Shown here: in pieces, positions 1-11,103 of the stretch | Position numbering within the stretch: position 1 is the stretch's first letter | How the letters are laid out: each line of letters starts with the position of its first letter | Position numbers and translations under genes: made by a program | Notes under the pieces: model-generated | Seen by the model: the letters and a program-made list of their open reading frames with translations, nothing else | Database searches by the model: none | What the model was told of the DNA's origin: nothing | NCBI RefSeq assembly: GCF_900111885.1 | Contig: NZ_FOKG01000006.1 | Coordinates: 186,001-250,000 of the forward strand | DNA: 64,000 nucleotides | DNA from: Amycolatopsis marina | GTDB lineage: Bacteria; Actinomycetota; Actinomycetes; Mycobacteriales; Pseudonocardiaceae | Direction: 5' to 3'

Positions 1-805
1 CCTCGAGCTCGTCGTGGGCGAAGGCGACCACGTCGGCGTCCGTGCCGTCACCGAGCACCACCGCCTGCTTCTCCATGGCCCTGCGCAGCGCGCCGAGGTC
101 GTCGCGCAGCCGGGCGGCCCGCTCGAAGTCCAGTGTCTCGGCGGCCTCGGCCATCTCCCGCTCCAGCCTGCGCACCATCGTGTCGGTGCGGCCCGCCAGG
201 AAGTCGCAGAAGTCCTCCACGATGTCCCTGTGCTGCTCGGCGGAAACGGTGCCGACACAGGGCGCGGAACATTTGTCGATGTAGCCGAGCAGGCAGGGCC
301 TGCCGATCTGCGCGTGCCTGCGGAATACCCCGGTGGAGCAGGTCCTGGCCGGAAAGACGCGCAGGAGCAGGTCGAGGGTCTCCCGGATGGCCCACGCGTG
401 CGCGTAGGGGCCGAAGTAGCGGACCCCCTTCTTGCGCGGACCCCGGTACACATGCAGCCGCGGGTACTCCTCATGCAGCGTCACGGCCAGGACCGGATAG
501 GTCTTGTCGTCCCGGTAGCGGACGTTGAACCGGGGATCGAACTCCTTGATCCAGTTGTACTCCAGCTGCAACGCCTCGACCTCGGTCGAGACCACGGTCC
601 ACTCGACACTCGCCGCGGTGGTGACCATCTGCCGGGTTCGGGGGTGCAGGCCACTGAGGTCGGCGAAGTACGAGCTGAGCCTGCTGCGCAGGCTCTTCGC
701 CTTGCCGACGTAGATGACACGGCGGGTGTTGTCCCGGAACTTGTAGACCCCGGGCGCGTCCGGGATGCTGCCCGGTGCGGGACGGTAGGTGGTCGGATCA
801 GCCAC
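1..805 (-). CDS. uvrC: UvrC, excinuclease ABC subunit C (partial, N-terminal part)
   Basis: This is the nuclease subunit of UvrABC nucleotide excision repair, which cuts the damaged strand on both sides of a lesion. About 268 N-terminal residues are present; the gene runs off the left edge, so the C-terminal nuclease and HhH domains are not visible. The GIY-YIG fold is clear (GVY near residue 19, YVGKAKSL near 32). A cysteine cluster of the form [13 protein letters not shown] follows, then a UVR helix containing [11 protein letters not shown] near residue 240. The GTG at 805-803 is chosen because it gives the usual short lead-in ([19 protein letters not shown]). The next gene to the right ends 42 bp away on the same strand. 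Confidence 0.96.
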   Translation of the reverse strand, partial: MADPTTYRPAPGSIPDAPGVYKFRDNTRRVIYVGKAKSLRSRLSSYFADLSGLHPRTRQMVTTAASVEWTVVSTEVEALQLEYNWIKEFDPRFNVRYRDDKTYPVLAVTLHEEYPRLHVYRGPRKKGVRYFGPYAHAWAIRETLDLLLRVFPARTCSTGVFRRHAQIGRPCLLGYIDKCSAPCVGTVSAEQHRDIVEDFCDFLAGRTDTMVRRLEREMAEAAETLDFERAARLRDDLGALRRAMEKQAVVLGDGTDADVVAFAHDELE

Positions 806-846
806 ACACCCAGCCTATGGCTCGTGCCCGACAGTCCCGCACCCCC

Positions 847-1545
847 TCACCCAGGCAGCGCCAGCAGCCCCGCCACGACCTCGTCCACGCGCTCCCCCGT
901 CACGTGCGGCCGCTCCCCGGTCGGGGGAACTCCGCCTTCGAGGCGGGTGGCGAGACCGGTGAGCAGTCCCGCACGCGCGGCGCCGTTGGTATCCCAGGAG
1001 TGCACCGCCACCAGCGCGGTCCTGTCCGGCCGCGACCCCGCCTGCGCGCACGCCCAGTGGTACACGGCGGGCGGTGGTTTGAACGAGTGGATCTCCTCCG
1101 CCGAGAGCACACCGGCGAACGACGCGCGCAGCCCGGCCCGCTCGAGAGCCTTCGCCGCATTGGTGGCCGAGCCGTGGGTGAAGGCGAAACAGGGCACTCC
1201 CGCACGCGACAGCAACGTGACGGCCGGCGCGGCGTCCGGCTGCGCGGGCAGTTCGGCGAAGCCCGCGAGGACGTGCTCAATCTGCTCGGGAGCCAGCGTG
1301 TAGCCCGAGGTGATCGCCAGTTGCGCGGCCGCGACATCGCGGAACGGGGGCGCGTTGCCCGCGAGGGTGTAGGCCATCCCGTCGCGCAGTGTGCGAGCGA
1401 AGAACAGTTCCAGTTCGTGCCCCGGTCTGCCCACCTCCGCGAGCCGTTCGCGCAGCGGTTCCAGCCGGATCAGGGTCTCGAACACGTCGAAGAGCACGAC
1501 CTCGGGACGTCGTGCCGGCGCTCTCTCGTCCATGCGTCTGAGCAT
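847..1545 (-). CDS. HAD-superfamily hydrolase, haloacid dehalogenase type II-like
   Basis: A 232-residue cytosolic hydrolase of the HAD superfamily. Motif I is FDVFETL with the nucleophile Asp at residue 20, and the DxxxT form is typical of haloacid dehalogenases rather than phosphatases. Motif II is FTHGSA, motif III has the Lys in EIHSFKPPPAVYHWA, and motif IV lies in ALVAVHSWDTNGA, where the family usually has Asp-Trp-Asp. The substrate cannot be told from sequence. An alternative ATG sits four codons in, at 1533, and neither start has a strong ribosome-binding site. It lies between uvrC and the divergent xthA. Confidence 0.85.
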   Translation of the reverse strand: MLRRMDERAPARRPEVVLFDVFETLIRLEPLRERLAEVGRPGHELELFFARTLRDGMAYTLAGNAPPFRDVAAAQLAITSGYTLAPEQIEHVLAGFAELPAQPDAAPAVTLLSRAGVPCFAFTHGSATNAAKALERAGLRASFAGVLSAEEIHSFKPPPAVYHWACAQAGSRPDRTALVAVHSWDTNGAARAGLLTGLATRLEGGVPPTGERPHVTGERVDEVVAGLLALPG

Positions 1546-1597
1546 CGCAGGCTCGCGCGCGGATCGCGCGGTACCGGCACGTCGCTAGAGCCGCGCC

Positions 1598-1613
1598 GTA
1601 TAGGTCATTATAC
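1598..1613. promoter_or_regulatory. Short AT-rich inverted repeat in the HAD/xthA divergent gap
   Basis: GTATA-N6-TATAC lies about 30 bp upstream of the xthA start in an otherwise GC-rich gap of roughly 100 bp. It contains TATACA, a plausible -10 box for xthA. No clear -35 element is visible, so this is only a candidate promoter or operator. Confidence 0.25.
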
Positions 1614-1641
1614 ACATGGCGGTGTGTGGGATTCTCGGCCC

Positions 1642-2427
1642 ATGCGGATCGCCACCTGGAACGTCAACTCCATCGGTGCCCGGCTCGACCGGCTGAAGGG
1701 CTGGCTCGCCGCGGCGCAGCCGGATGTGCTGTGCCTGCAGGAGCTCAAGTGCGCCACCGAGGCGTTCCCCGCCGATCAGGTGGCCGAACTCGGTTACGAG
1801 ACCGCCGCCTACGGGCTCGGCCGGTGGAACGGTGTCGCGGTGCTCTCCAGGGTCGGGATCACCGACGTGCGGCGCGGGATCGACGGCGATCCCGGCTACG
1901 AGGACGCGGAAGAGGCACGGGCGATCGGCGCGACCTGCGGCGGGGTGCGCGTGTGGTCGGTCTACGTGCCCAACGGCCGGGAGCCGGGACACGCGCATTA
2001 CCAGTACAAGCTGCACTGGCTCGAGGCACTGCACGGCACGGTCCTCGTCGAGACCGGTGGCGCCCCGCAGCGGCCGTTCGCGGTGCTCGGCGATTTCAAC
2101 ATCGCGCCTACCGACGACGACGTTTGGGACATCTCGCGGTTCGCGGAGTCCACCCACGTGACCGAACCAGAGCGCAAGGCGCTCGCCGTGCTGCGCGACA
2201 GCGGCCTCACCGACGTGGTACCCCGGCCGCTCAAGTACGACCACCCGTACACCTACTGGGACTACCGCGCCCTGGCGTTCCCGAAGAACCGCGGAATGCG
2301 GATCGACCTGGTGTACGGCAACCAGCCGTTCGCTGGCGCCGTCTCGGACGCCTACGTCGACCGGGAGGAACGCAAGGGCAAGGGCGCCTCCGACCACGCC
2401 CCGGTCGTGGTCGATCTCGACCTCTAG
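1642..2427 (+). CDS. xthA: Exodeoxyribonuclease III (AP endonuclease)
   Basis: A 261-residue enzyme of the endonuclease/exonuclease/phosphatase fold. It cleaves the backbone 5' of abasic sites and removes 3' blocking groups in base excision repair. It begins MRIATWNVNSI, has the metal-binding Glu in LCLQELK, the Asp/Asn of LGDFNIAPTDDDVWD, and ends with the catalytic SDHAPVVVDL. Length and motif order match XthA/ExoA. The ATG at 1642 is chosen because the family starts exactly at MRIATWN. It is one of the few plus-strand genes in the left half and is flanked by minus-strand genes on both sides. Confidence 0.96.
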   Translation: MRIATWNVNSIGARLDRLKGWLAAAQPDVLCLQELKCATEAFPADQVAELGYETAAYGLGRWNGVAVLSRVGITDVRRGIDGDPGYEDAEEARAIGATCGGVRVWSVYVPNGREPGHAHYQYKLHWLEALHGTVLVETGGAPQRPFAVLGDFNIAPTDDDVWDISRFAESTHVTEPERKALAVLRDSGLTDVVPRPLKYDHPYTYWDYRALAFPKNRGMRIDLVYGNQPFAGAVSDAYVDREERKGKGASDHAPVVVDLDL

Positions 2428-2439
2428 CGGAAATCCGCG

Positions 2440-2889
2440 CTACTCACCTGCGGCGGCACGGTGCAGGCGCCGCAGGGCGCGGACCGCCTCGACCGCGCGC
2501 TCCCGGTCGACCGCCTGCACGGCCAGCACCGAGTAGTACTCGTCCTCCGGCAACTCGAGACGGGCGAAGGACGCGCCGTCGGGGAAACTCACCGACAGCA
2601 CCTCGGCCCACTCGAACCGCCTGCTGACGATCACGTTGCGCACCTCGATGCCATCGGCGTCGGCATACGCCCTCGGCATCGCGAACAACATCGTGCCCGC
2701 ACCGAGCAACAGACCGATACCGACCATCGCCACCTGGTCGCTGACCTGGAAGATCACTCCGGTGTCGCTGCGGCGCAACAGCAGCGCCACCGTGACGAAC
2801 ACACCGACCAGCAGCACGGCCAGCGCGCCCGACATCCAGGCGGCACGGCGCGGGCGAATGACGACCCGGTCCTCGGCCTTCTCGCTCAT
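2440..2889 (-). CDS. PH domain-containing membrane protein at the end of the rib operon
   Basis: A 149-residue protein starting MSEKAED. It has two hydrophobic helices (about residues 19-40 and 52-74) followed by a small soluble domain containing ADGIEVRNVIVSRRFEWAEV, the pattern of actinobacterial bacterial-PH (bPH_6-like) proteins. The ATG at 2889 is five bases past the ribH stop; a GTG further upstream would overlap ribH. The conserved position as last gene of the riboflavin operon is seen in other actinobacteria. Its function is unknown. Confidence 0.75.
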   Translation of the reverse strand: MSEKAEDRVVIRPRRAAWMSGALAVLLVGVFVTVALLLRRSDTGVIFQVSDQVAMVGIGLLLGAGTMLFAMPRAYADADGIEVRNVIVSRRFEWAEVLSVSFPDGASFARLELPEDEYYSVLAVQAVDRERAVEAVRALRRLHRAAAGE

Positions 2890-2894
2890 CACGG

Positions 2895-3437
<543 letters not shown>

Positions 3438-3474
3438 TCAGTGCCATACCCGACTCGTACACGGCGCCAGTCGC

Positions 3475-4826
<1,352 letters not shown>

Positions 4827-4830
<4 letters not shown>

Positions 4831-5474
4831 GAGCTCTCCTCCGTACCGCTGCCGATGCCGCCATTGTCCCCCGCCACGCTTGGGGCACCGTCGAGGTGTG
4901 GCGTAGCCAGCTTCTCGACGTACTTCGCCAGCACGTCGACCTCGAGGTTCACCGGGTCCCCCGGCTCGCGGCGGCCCAGGGTGGTCAGCTCGAGCGTCGT
5001 CGGGATGAGCGCGATGCTGAACTCCTCCGCGGACACTCCCGCCACGGTCAGCGAGACGCCGTCCACCGCGATCGAGCCCTTCTCCACCACGTACCGGGCC
5101 AGGTTCGGCGGCAGTGCGAACCTGGTCAGTCCCTGCGGGTCGCGCGAGAGGTACGTGCCGGTGCCGTCCACGTGTCCCTGCATGATGTGCCCGCCGAGCC
5201 GCGCGCCGAGCGCGGTGGCCCGCTCCAGGTTCACCTCGTCGCCGACGGCGATCTTCGCCAGGCTGGAGCGTTCCAGGGTTTCGTGCACCACGTCGACGCT
5301 GAAGTCCCCGCCGGAGACGTCGACCACGGTCAGGCAGACGCCGTTCACCGCGATCGAATCGCCGTGCGCGGCATCGGAGGTCACCAGCGGGCCCCTGATC
5401 GTCACGCGTGCGGCGTTCGGGACCTGCTCGACCGCGACGATCTCGCCGAGCTCCTCGACAATGCCGGTGAACAC
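4827..5474 (-). CDS. ribE: Riboflavin synthase (alpha chain)
   Basis: A 215-residue dismutase that converts two lumazine molecules into riboflavin. It begins [10 protein letters not shown] and contains two lumazine-binding repeats, recognisable by NGVCLTV in the first half and [10 protein letters not shown] in the second. The GTG start shares one base with the ribD TAG stop and is preceded by a strong GGAGGTAG Shine-Dalgarno, which fixes the start. It is the third gene of the operon rpe-ribD-ribE-ribBA-ribH. Confidence 0.96.
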
Positions 5475-6511
5475 TAGCTACCTCCTGTAACCCGCGCCGG
5501 TACGGCAGAGATCCGCACGTCGCCTCCACTCATGGTGACCCCTTCCACCGTCCAGCGGTGTGCCTCGGTGATGGTCGACACTCCCGCGTTCCCCAGCGCC
5601 GCCGGGCCGGAACCCAGCAGCGTCGGCGCGACATAGGCCAGGATCCGGTCGATCCGGCCCGCCTCCGCGAACGCACCGGCCAGCCGCGGTCCGCCCTCCA
5701 GCAGGACGTCCACGACACCACGGGCGGCCAACTGGACCAGCACGGTGTCCGGATCATGGGACCGTATCCGCACGGTCTCCGCGACGCCATCCAGCACCCG
5801 GGACGTGGCCGGAATCTCACTCGCCCCGACGACCACGCGCAACGGCTGTCGGTCCGCCAGCCCACCGTCCGGTGTCCGGGCGGTGAGCTGGGGGTCGTCG
5901 ACACGTACGGTGCCGGTGCCCGCGGCGATGGCGTCGACAACGGCCCGCAGTTCGTGCACCTCCGCGCGGGACTCCGCACCGGAGATCCACCGGCTGCTGC
6001 CGTCGGCCGCCGCGACCCTGCCGTCGAGAGTGGCCGCGTACTTCCAGGTGACATGGGGCCGCCCGGTCCTGGCGTAGTGCAGCCACGCGCGCAACGGGCC
6101 GCGCGCGACCTGCCCGGCCAGCAACCCGGCCTCGACCCGCACACCCGCGGCGCGCAGCACGGCGGCGCCACCCGCGGCGACCGCGTTCGGGTCGGCGACG
6201 GCGAAGTGCACCTCGCTGACACCGGCACGCAGGAGGGCGTCGGTGCACGGCGGGGTGCGCCCCTCGTGCGCGCAGGGTTCGAGGGTCACCAGCGCGGTGC
6301 CACCGCGGGCGCGGTCTCCGGCCTCGCGCAGTGCCATCACCTCCGCGTGCGGCCCGCCGGGCGGCTGGGTGGCACCCACACCGGCGACGGCGCCCGCGGC
6401 GTCGAGGACGACGGCACCGACGGGCGGGTTCGGACTGGTACTGCCCCGCACCCGCGCACTTGCCGAGATCGCGGCGAGCATCGCCTGCTCCAGCCGCGGA
6501 TCGTTGTTCAC
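5474..6511 (-). CDS. ribD: Bifunctional diaminohydroxyphosphoribosylaminopyrimidine deaminase / reductase
   Basis: A 345-residue enzyme for two consecutive steps of riboflavin synthesis. The N-terminal deaminase has the zinc site PHAEVMAL and [11 protein letters not shown]. The C-terminal reductase domain contains [17 protein letters not shown] and [12 protein letters not shown]. The GTG at 6511 ([12 protein letters not shown]) lies 4 nt after the rpe stop. No FMN riboswitch is recognisable upstream; the operon appears to be read from rpe. Confidence 0.96.
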   Translation of the reverse strand: MNNDPRLEQAMLAAISASARVRGSTSPNPPVGAVVLDAAGAVAGVGATQPPGGPHAEVMALREAGDRARGGTALVTLEPCAHEGRTPPCTDALLRAGVSEVHFAVADPNAVAAGGAAVLRAAGVRVEAGLLAGQVARGPLRAWLHYARTGRPHVTWKYAATLDGRVAAADGSSRWISGAESRAEVHELRAVVDAIAAGTGTVRVDDPQLTARTPDGGLADRQPLRVVVGASEIPATSRVLDGVAETVRIRSHDPDTVLVQLAARGVVDVLLEGGPRLAGAFAEAGRIDRILAYVAPTLLGSGPAALGNAGVSTITEAHRWTVEGVTMSGGDVRISAVPARVTGGS

Positions 6512-6515
6512 GTGC

Positions 6516-7214
6516 TCAGTCTGCCGCGCCTGCCCCGGCGGCACTGGCGCGCAACGCCGCGACTGCCCGCCCGGGATCGTCGGCGCCGTACACGGCGGAA
6601 CCGGCGACGAAGCAGTCCACGCCGGCCTCCGCCGCCTGCTCGATGGTGTCGGCATTGATGCCGCCGTCGATCTCGACGAGCACGTTCAGGTGACCGGTCC
6701 GCACCATGCGCTTGGCTGCCCTCACCTTGTCCAGCACCTCGGGCATGAACGACTGTCCGCCGAAGCCCGGTTCGACGGACATGATCAGCAGTGTGTCGTA
6801 GTGCTTCAGCGAGTCGAGGTGGTCGTCGAGGCGGGTGCCCGGCTTGAGCGAAAGGCCTGCCTTCGCTCCCGCGGCCCGCAGGTCCTTGGCGATCTTCACC
6901 GGATCCGTTGCCGCCTCCGCGTGCACGGTGACGTTGTACGCCCCGGCCTCGGCGTATCCGGGGGCCCAGCGGTCCGGGTTCTCGATCATCAGGTGGCAGT
7001 CGATCGGGACGTCGGTGGAGTCGAGCAGCGACTGCACGACGGGGAGGCCGAGGGTCAGGTTCGGCACGAAATGGGCGTCCATGACGTCGACGTGCACCCA
7101 GTCGGCCCGCGTCTCGGGGTCACCGGACGTGCCGGCGACCGCCTCGATCTCCGCCCCGAGACGGGCGAAGTCGGCGGACAGGATGCTGGGGGCGATCAGG
7201 GGTCGAGGAGCCAC
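6516..7214 (-). CDS. rpe: Ribulose-phosphate 3-epimerase
   Basis: A 232-residue TIM-barrel enzyme that interconverts ribulose 5-phosphate and xylulose 5-phosphate. Ribulose 5-phosphate is also the substrate of RibBA, which fits its place at the head of the rib operon. Metal and catalytic motifs are [49 protein letters not shown] and EIDGGI. The GTG at 7214 ([12 protein letters not shown]) is chosen because family members begin just before APSILSAD. Confidence 0.96.
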   Translation of the reverse strand: MAPRPLIAPSILSADFARLGAEIEAVAGTSGDPETRADWVHVDVMDAHFVPNLTLGLPVVQSLLDSTDVPIDCHLMIENPDRWAPGYAEAGAYNVTVHAEAATDPVKIAKDLRAAGAKAGLSLKPGTRLDDHLDSLKHYDTLLIMSVEPGFGGQSFMPEVLDKVRAAKRMVRTGHLNVLVEIDGGINADTIEQAAEAGVDCFVAGSAVYGADDPGRAVAALRASAAGAGAAD

Positions 7215-7329
7215 AGGTCCGCAGTGTAGGAGCACCCCGCAGTGTGCGCTCCGACACCCGCCGCTCCGCCCCACTCCAGGGCCTGGGTCGTCCGCAAGTA
7301 CCACCAAGCAACATCAACAACGTCACCAA

Positions 7330-8529
7330 CTACCGCCAAGCTCTGCCGGGACTCGCGGTCCGCGCCGTCTGCCGGGTCGGCGGCGCCAGGAGGGTGAGCA
7401 GGGCCAGCGCCGCGGTGAGCAGGAACGTCACCCGCAGGCCGTACTGGGTGGCGATCATCCCCATGGTCACGGGTCCGGCCACCGACCCCACACCGAGAAA
7501 GAGCACCGCCGCACTGAAGCCCGTGGCCGGGTACTCGGGAAACACCTGGTAGCTCCACACCGCGAGCAGACCGGACGTGGCCATGAACGCGCAGCCGTAC
7601 AGCAGCGCGGAGGCCACCACTGCGACCACGGAACCCGGAGCGACACCGAGCAGCGCCACCGCGACCGCGAGAGCCGTCAGGAGCAGCCGGTGCGCGCCGG
7701 GCAGCCCCATCCGGGCGAGCACCCGGCCGGTGAACACTCCCGCGGTGCCCGAAAGCCCCATCAGGGTCCAGAACAGCGGGCCCGTCTCGGGGTCGTCGGC
7801 ACCCGAGATCGCCTCGACCGCGTAGGTCCAGTACACCGAACCGAGCAGGCCGTAGGACAGCGCGGTGAGGTACAGCGGGAGAGCGCTGCGCCGGGCGAAC
7901 CAGCGCATGGCCGGGGTCCTGCGCGCGGCATCCGCGGTGGATCCACCCGGCAACAGCACGGCGTTGTACACCGTGGCGGCCAGCGCGATCGCGGCGAAGA
8001 CGAACCAGGCGAACCGCCAACCGGTCGAGCGCGCCAGCAGGGCCAGTGGTCCCGCGATGACGACCGCGAAGGCGGTCCCGCTGGGAATGATCGCCAGCAC
8101 CCGCTCCCGCCTGCCGTCCGGCAGCAGACGTCCGATCGCGTCGGAGTAGGGAGCCCAGATCCAGCCGGAACTCGTGCCGGCCAGCACAAGACCGATCACC
8201 AGTAGCGCCGGAGTGCTCGCGAACGCGACCAGGGCCATGCCGAGGGTCGCCGACAGTCCGCCCAGCACGACCATCGGCCGCGGGCCGAACCGGGTGACCA
8301 GCACGCCGACCAGGATCAGCGCCAGTAGGTACCCGAAATACGTCGCACTGCCGATCGCACCGAGCACGGACACCGAAAGGCCGAACTCCGCCCGGATCTG
8401 CGGCAGAAAGAGCCCGTAGCCGTAACGAGCGAAGCCGTATCCGACCCCGATCGCCGAGATGGCGGCGAGCGCGATGTGCCGATCGATGACCCGCCGCGGG
8501 TCGCGAGCCCCACCTGTTACCGTCTGCAT
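7330..8529 (-). CDS. MFS transporter, YbfB/YjiJ-like
   Basis: A 399-residue membrane transporter with about 12 hydrophobic helices. The first helix motif GVGYGFARYGYGLFLP and the loop RFGPRPMVVLGG are typical of the YbfB/YjiJ group of the major facilitator superfamily. The substrate is unknown. It is divergent from a CGNR zinc-finger gene, and its ATG falls inside the loop of a perfect 12-bp inverted repeat, so it is probably controlled by that neighbour. Confidence 0.85.
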   Translation of the reverse strand: MQTVTGGARDPRRVIDRHIALAAISAIGVGYGFARYGYGLFLPQIRAEFGLSVSVLGAIGSATYFGYLLALILVGVLVTRFGPRPMVVLGGLSATLGMALVAFASTPALLVIGLVLAGTSSGWIWAPYSDAIGRLLPDGRRERVLAIIPSGTAFAVVIAGPLALLARSTGWRFAWFVFAAIALAATVYNAVLLPGGSTADAARRTPAMRWFARRSALPLYLTALSYGLLGSVYWTYAVEAISGADDPETGPLFWTLMGLSGTAGVFTGRVLARMGLPGAHRLLLTALAVAVALLGVAPGSVVAVVASALLYGCAFMATSGLLAVWSYQVFPEYPATGFSAAVLFLGVGSVAGPVTMGMIATQYGLRVTFLLTAALALLTLLAPPTRQTARTASPGRAWR

Positions 8530-8580
8530 GTCATTGACGGTAACAGGATCGGTTACCTACTTACAGCCATCGCCAGTAAC
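8513..8580. promoter_or_regulatory. Divergent operator region with two GTTAC-N19-GTAAC sites
   Basis: A perfect inverted repeat, CCTGTTACCGTC (8513-8524) and GACGGTAACAGG (8536-8547), spans the MFS start codon. Its core GTTAC-N19-GTAAC recurs with identical spacing at 8552-8580, offset by 36 bp. The two inner half-sites also form GGTAAC-N7-GTTACC (8539-8557). A candidate promoter for the CGNR gene, TTGACG (8534-8539) with TACTTA (8558-8563), is buried in the sites, which suits autorepression. The regulator that binds is inferred from adjacency. Confidence 0.6.
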
Positions 8581-8589
8581 ATTGAACTC

Positions 8590-9135
8590 ATGGCCTATTC
8601 GCGTCCGCCCGCACCGGACGACCTGCTTCCGCTCGAGGTGTTCGGCAACTCCGCGCGCTTTCTCTACGACGAGGAGGCGCTCACCGGACCTGCCGAAGCC
8701 GCGCGCTGGCTTCGGGAACGCGATCTCCTGCCCCAGGGCAGCGTGCTCGGGGACGGCGAGGTGGAGCGACTGGTGCGCTTCCGGGAGACCCTGCGCGATC
8801 ACCTCGACGACCGCGCCGACGCGGCGACGGTCGCCGCCCTCAACGCCTACTGCGAGGAGACATTGACCGGTGCGGGCTGGGCCGCCGACGGGACACCCAC
8901 GCTGTTCCCGGCCACCGACCGCGGCGCGGACGGTCTCATCGCCCGGCTGCTCGCCCTCACCCACCGCGCGGACGCCACCGGCGAACTGCGGCGGCTCAAG
9001 CCGTGCCGGGCCCCGGAATGCCGCTGGCTCTTCTACGATCGCTCGCCGGGCGGGAACAGTGTCTGGTGCAGCATGGACATCTGCGGCGCACGGCACAAGA
9101 TGCGCACCCACCGGTCCCGCCGGCACGAGGGTTGA
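8590..9135 (+). CDS. CGNR zinc finger / ABATE-domain transcriptional regulator
   Basis: A 181-residue regulator. The N-terminal part, including LEVFGNSARFLYDEEALTGP, is the stress-related ABATE domain. The C-terminus is the CGNR-type zinc finger: CRAPECRWLFYDRS, then WCSMDICGARHKMRTHRSRR. The name-giving CGNR tetrapeptide reads CGAR here, while the four zinc-ligand cysteines are kept. The ATG at 8590 is chosen because it lies just after the operator region and gives the usual N-terminal length. It probably represses itself and the divergent MFS gene (inference). Confidence 0.85.
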   Translation: MAYSRPPAPDDLLPLEVFGNSARFLYDEEALTGPAEAARWLRERDLLPQGSVLGDGEVERLVRFRETLRDHLDDRADAATVAALNAYCEETLTGAGWAADGTPTLFPATDRGADGLIARLLALTHRADATGELRRLKPCRAPECRWLFYDRSPGGNSVWCSMDICGARHKMRTHRSRRHEG

Positions 9136-9148
9136 CGACGGGCACCGC

Positions 9149-9655
9149 TCACGTGGGCAACTGGTCCAGCACCTCGGTCCAGGGCACGCCCGGTCGCAGC
9201 CGATGCGGGCGGACACCGGCCGATGTCAGCGCGTCCAGATGGCCCTGCCACGCGGGGTGCCCGGTCCGGGTGTCGCGCACCTGGTAACCCACGACGATCG
9301 ACACCCCCGGCACCCCTAGCGATTCCCCGAGCACCGTCATCGCCTGGTTGTCGGCGACACCCAGCGCCAGCTTGGCCACCGATCCGGCCGAGGCGGGGGC
9401 GAACAGGAACACCTCGGGATCAGGATGCGGCCTCGGCTGCCCCGGCAGGCGGGACTCGCTGCGCACCTCGAGATCGGTCAGTGCCCGCAGCCGGTCGAGC
9501 TCCCCGGTGTGGGTGAGCCAGGCCGCCGCGGTCGGGGTGAGCGTGACCGCGAGCCGCCAGCCGCGCCGGACCGCCGGTGCCGCGAGCTCACCGCACAGCC
9601 TGCTCTCCACCCCGCCGCACGAGCTCACCACGAGCCCGAGCACACGCTGGTCCAT
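9149..9655 (-). CDS. Flavoprotein (HFCD/PPC-decarboxylase-like fold)
   Basis: A 168-residue protein of the flavoprotein superfamily that includes phosphopantothenoylcysteine decarboxylase and lantibiotic EpiD. Visible features are the N-terminal LGLVVSSCGGVESRL, AAWLTHTGELDRL, and FLFAPASAGSVAKLALGVADNQA, which corresponds to the flavin-contacting PAT-N motif. The ATG at 9655 overlaps the rsmB stop. Its substrate is unknown; a small flavoprotein next to rsmB is common in actinobacteria. It is unlikely to duplicate CoaC, because coaBC is present at 17.6 kb. Confidence 0.75.
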   Translation of the reverse strand: MDQRVLGLVVSSCGGVESRLCGELAAPAVRRGWRLAVTLTPTAAAWLTHTGELDRLRALTDLEVRSESRLPGQPRPHPDPEVFLFAPASAGSVAKLALGVADNQAMTVLGESLGVPGVSIVVGYQVRDTRTGHPAWQGHLDALTSAGVRPHRLRPGVPWTEVLDQLPT

Positions 9656-11103
9656 CAGGCGGCGGTCTCCCCCGGCTTGCGCAGCACGGCGCAGAACATC
9701 GCGTCCGTACCGTGGCGATGCGGCCACAACTGCACGTACGGTCCGGCCCCGAGCAGTGGCACACCGGGGAAGAACTCCCTGGCGTCCAGCGTCTCCGCTC
9801 CGGCGCGGCGCGCGGTCTCCGAGACCACTCCCTCGGTCTCCCCGAGGTGCGGTGAGCACACGACGTAGGTCACGACACCGCCGGGACGGGTCAGGTCCAA
9901 CGCGGCCGCGAGCAGCTGGCCCTGCAGCTTGGTCAGGTCGGCCACATCGGAGGGCTGCCGCCGCCAGCGGGCCTCCGGGCGCCGCCGCAGGGCGCCCAGC
10001 CCGCTGCACGGCGCGTCCAGCAGCACCCTGTCGTAGCCACCGTCGAGGCCGGACTCACGCCCGTCGGCGACGTGCACGGTGACCGGCAACCCCTCGGTCA
10101 CCCGCTCGATCAGCCTGGCCCGGTGCGGGGCCAGCTCGACCGCGTCGACGGTCGCGCCGGACAGGCCGGCCAGCGCCCCCAGCAACGCCGCCTTGCCGCC
10201 GGGACCGGCGCAGAGATCGAGCCAACGCTCGTCACTGCCCTGCACCGGCGCCTTCGTCGCGGCGATCGCGCACAGCTGGCTGCCCTCGTCCTGCACCGCG
10301 GCCAGGTGCTGGCGGATCGGTTCGGACTCGGCGAGGTCTCCGCTGCCGGTGGGCAGGTGCACGCCGTACGGCGAGTACGGGGCGACGTCGCCGCCGGTGA
10401 TCGCGGCCAGCTCGTCCGCGGTGATCTCCCCGGGACGGGCGATGAGGTGCACCGAAGGACGGGCGTCGTCGGCCTCGAGGGCCGCCTGTAGCTCGGGGCC
10501 CTTGTCGCCCAGCGCTTCCGCGAAGGAGCGGGCCACCCAGCGCGGGTGCGACGTGCGCATCGCGGCGTTCCCGATCGGGTCCTTCTCCGCATCCGGCGCG
10601 AGGTGGTCCAGCCAGGCTTCCTCGTCCTTCTCCGAGACCGTGCGCAGCACGGCGTTGACGAATCCCGCGACATGCGAGCCCGCGTCCGCGCGCACGAGGT
10701 CCACTGTGGAGGTGACCGCGGCGTGCTGCGGGATCCTGGTGCGCAGCAGTTGGTATGCGCCGAGGCGCAGTCCGTCGAGGACCAGCGCGTCGACCTTCGC
10801 CAGCGGGCGGTCGAGGCACGCCGCGATGATCTCGTCGAGCAGTCCCTGCGCCCGCGCGGTGCCGTAGGTCAGTTCGGTGGCCAGTGCGGCGTCGCGGCCG
10901 GTGATACGCCGGTTGCGCAGCATCTCCGGCAGCGCCAGGTTGGCGTAGGCGTCGCGCTCCCGCACGGCGCGCAGCACATCGAGCGCGACGCGGCGGGCCG
11001 GGTCCTCCGGCGAGGGCTTACGCGGCCCTTCCTTGCGCGGACCGGGCCTGCCGTGCCCCGGCCGGGACGGCCTGCGTTCCCTGTTGCCTTCTCGCTGGTT
11101 CAT
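9655..11103 (-). CDS. rsmB: 16S rRNA (cytosine-5) methyltransferase RsmB-like
   Basis: A 482-residue SAM-dependent methyltransferase with an N-terminal NusB-like domain (about 35-175) and a C-terminal RsmB/NOP catalytic domain. SAM motif I is [14 protein letters not shown]. The two catalytic-loop cysteines are in [15 protein letters not shown] and [11 protein letters not shown]; the latter reads TCSP in many homologues. A basic, Arg/Pro-rich N-terminal tail precedes the NusB domain. It starts within the fmt stop (ATGA overlap), forming the fmt-rsmB pair that is standard in bacteria. Confidence 0.94.
   Translation of the reverse strand: MNQREGNRERRPSRPGHGRPGPRKEGPRKPSPEDPARRVALDVLRAVRERDAYANLALPEMLRNRRITGRDAALATELTYGTARAQGLLDEIIAACLDRPLAKVDALVLDGLRLGAYQLLRTRIPQHAAVTSTVDLVRADAGSHVAGFVNAVLRTVSEKDEEAWLDHLAPDAEKDPIGNAAMRTSHPRWVARSFAEALGDKGPELQAALEADDARPSVHLIARPGEITADELAAITGGDVAPYSPYGVHLPTGSGDLAESEPIRQHLAAVQDEGSQLCAIAATKAPVQGSDERWLDLCAGPGGKAALLGALAGLSGATVDAVELAPHRARLIERVTEGLPVTVHVADGRESGLDGGYDRVLLDAPCSGLGALRRRPEARWRRQPSDVADLTKLQGQLLAAALDLTRPGGVVTYVVCSPHLGETEGVVSETARRAGAETLDAREFFPGVPLLGAGPYVQLWPHRHGTDAMFCAVLRKPGETAA

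Noticed and set aside
775..1641. N-terminal extension of the xthA frame back to 775
   Set aside because: It is antisense to the HAD gene and low-complexity. XthA homologues start at MRIATWN (1642).
6512..6600. Possible FMN riboswitch before ribD
   Set aside because: ribD follows rpe by 4 nt and the sequence upstream is rpe coding DNA; no RFN element is recognisable there or upstream of rpe.
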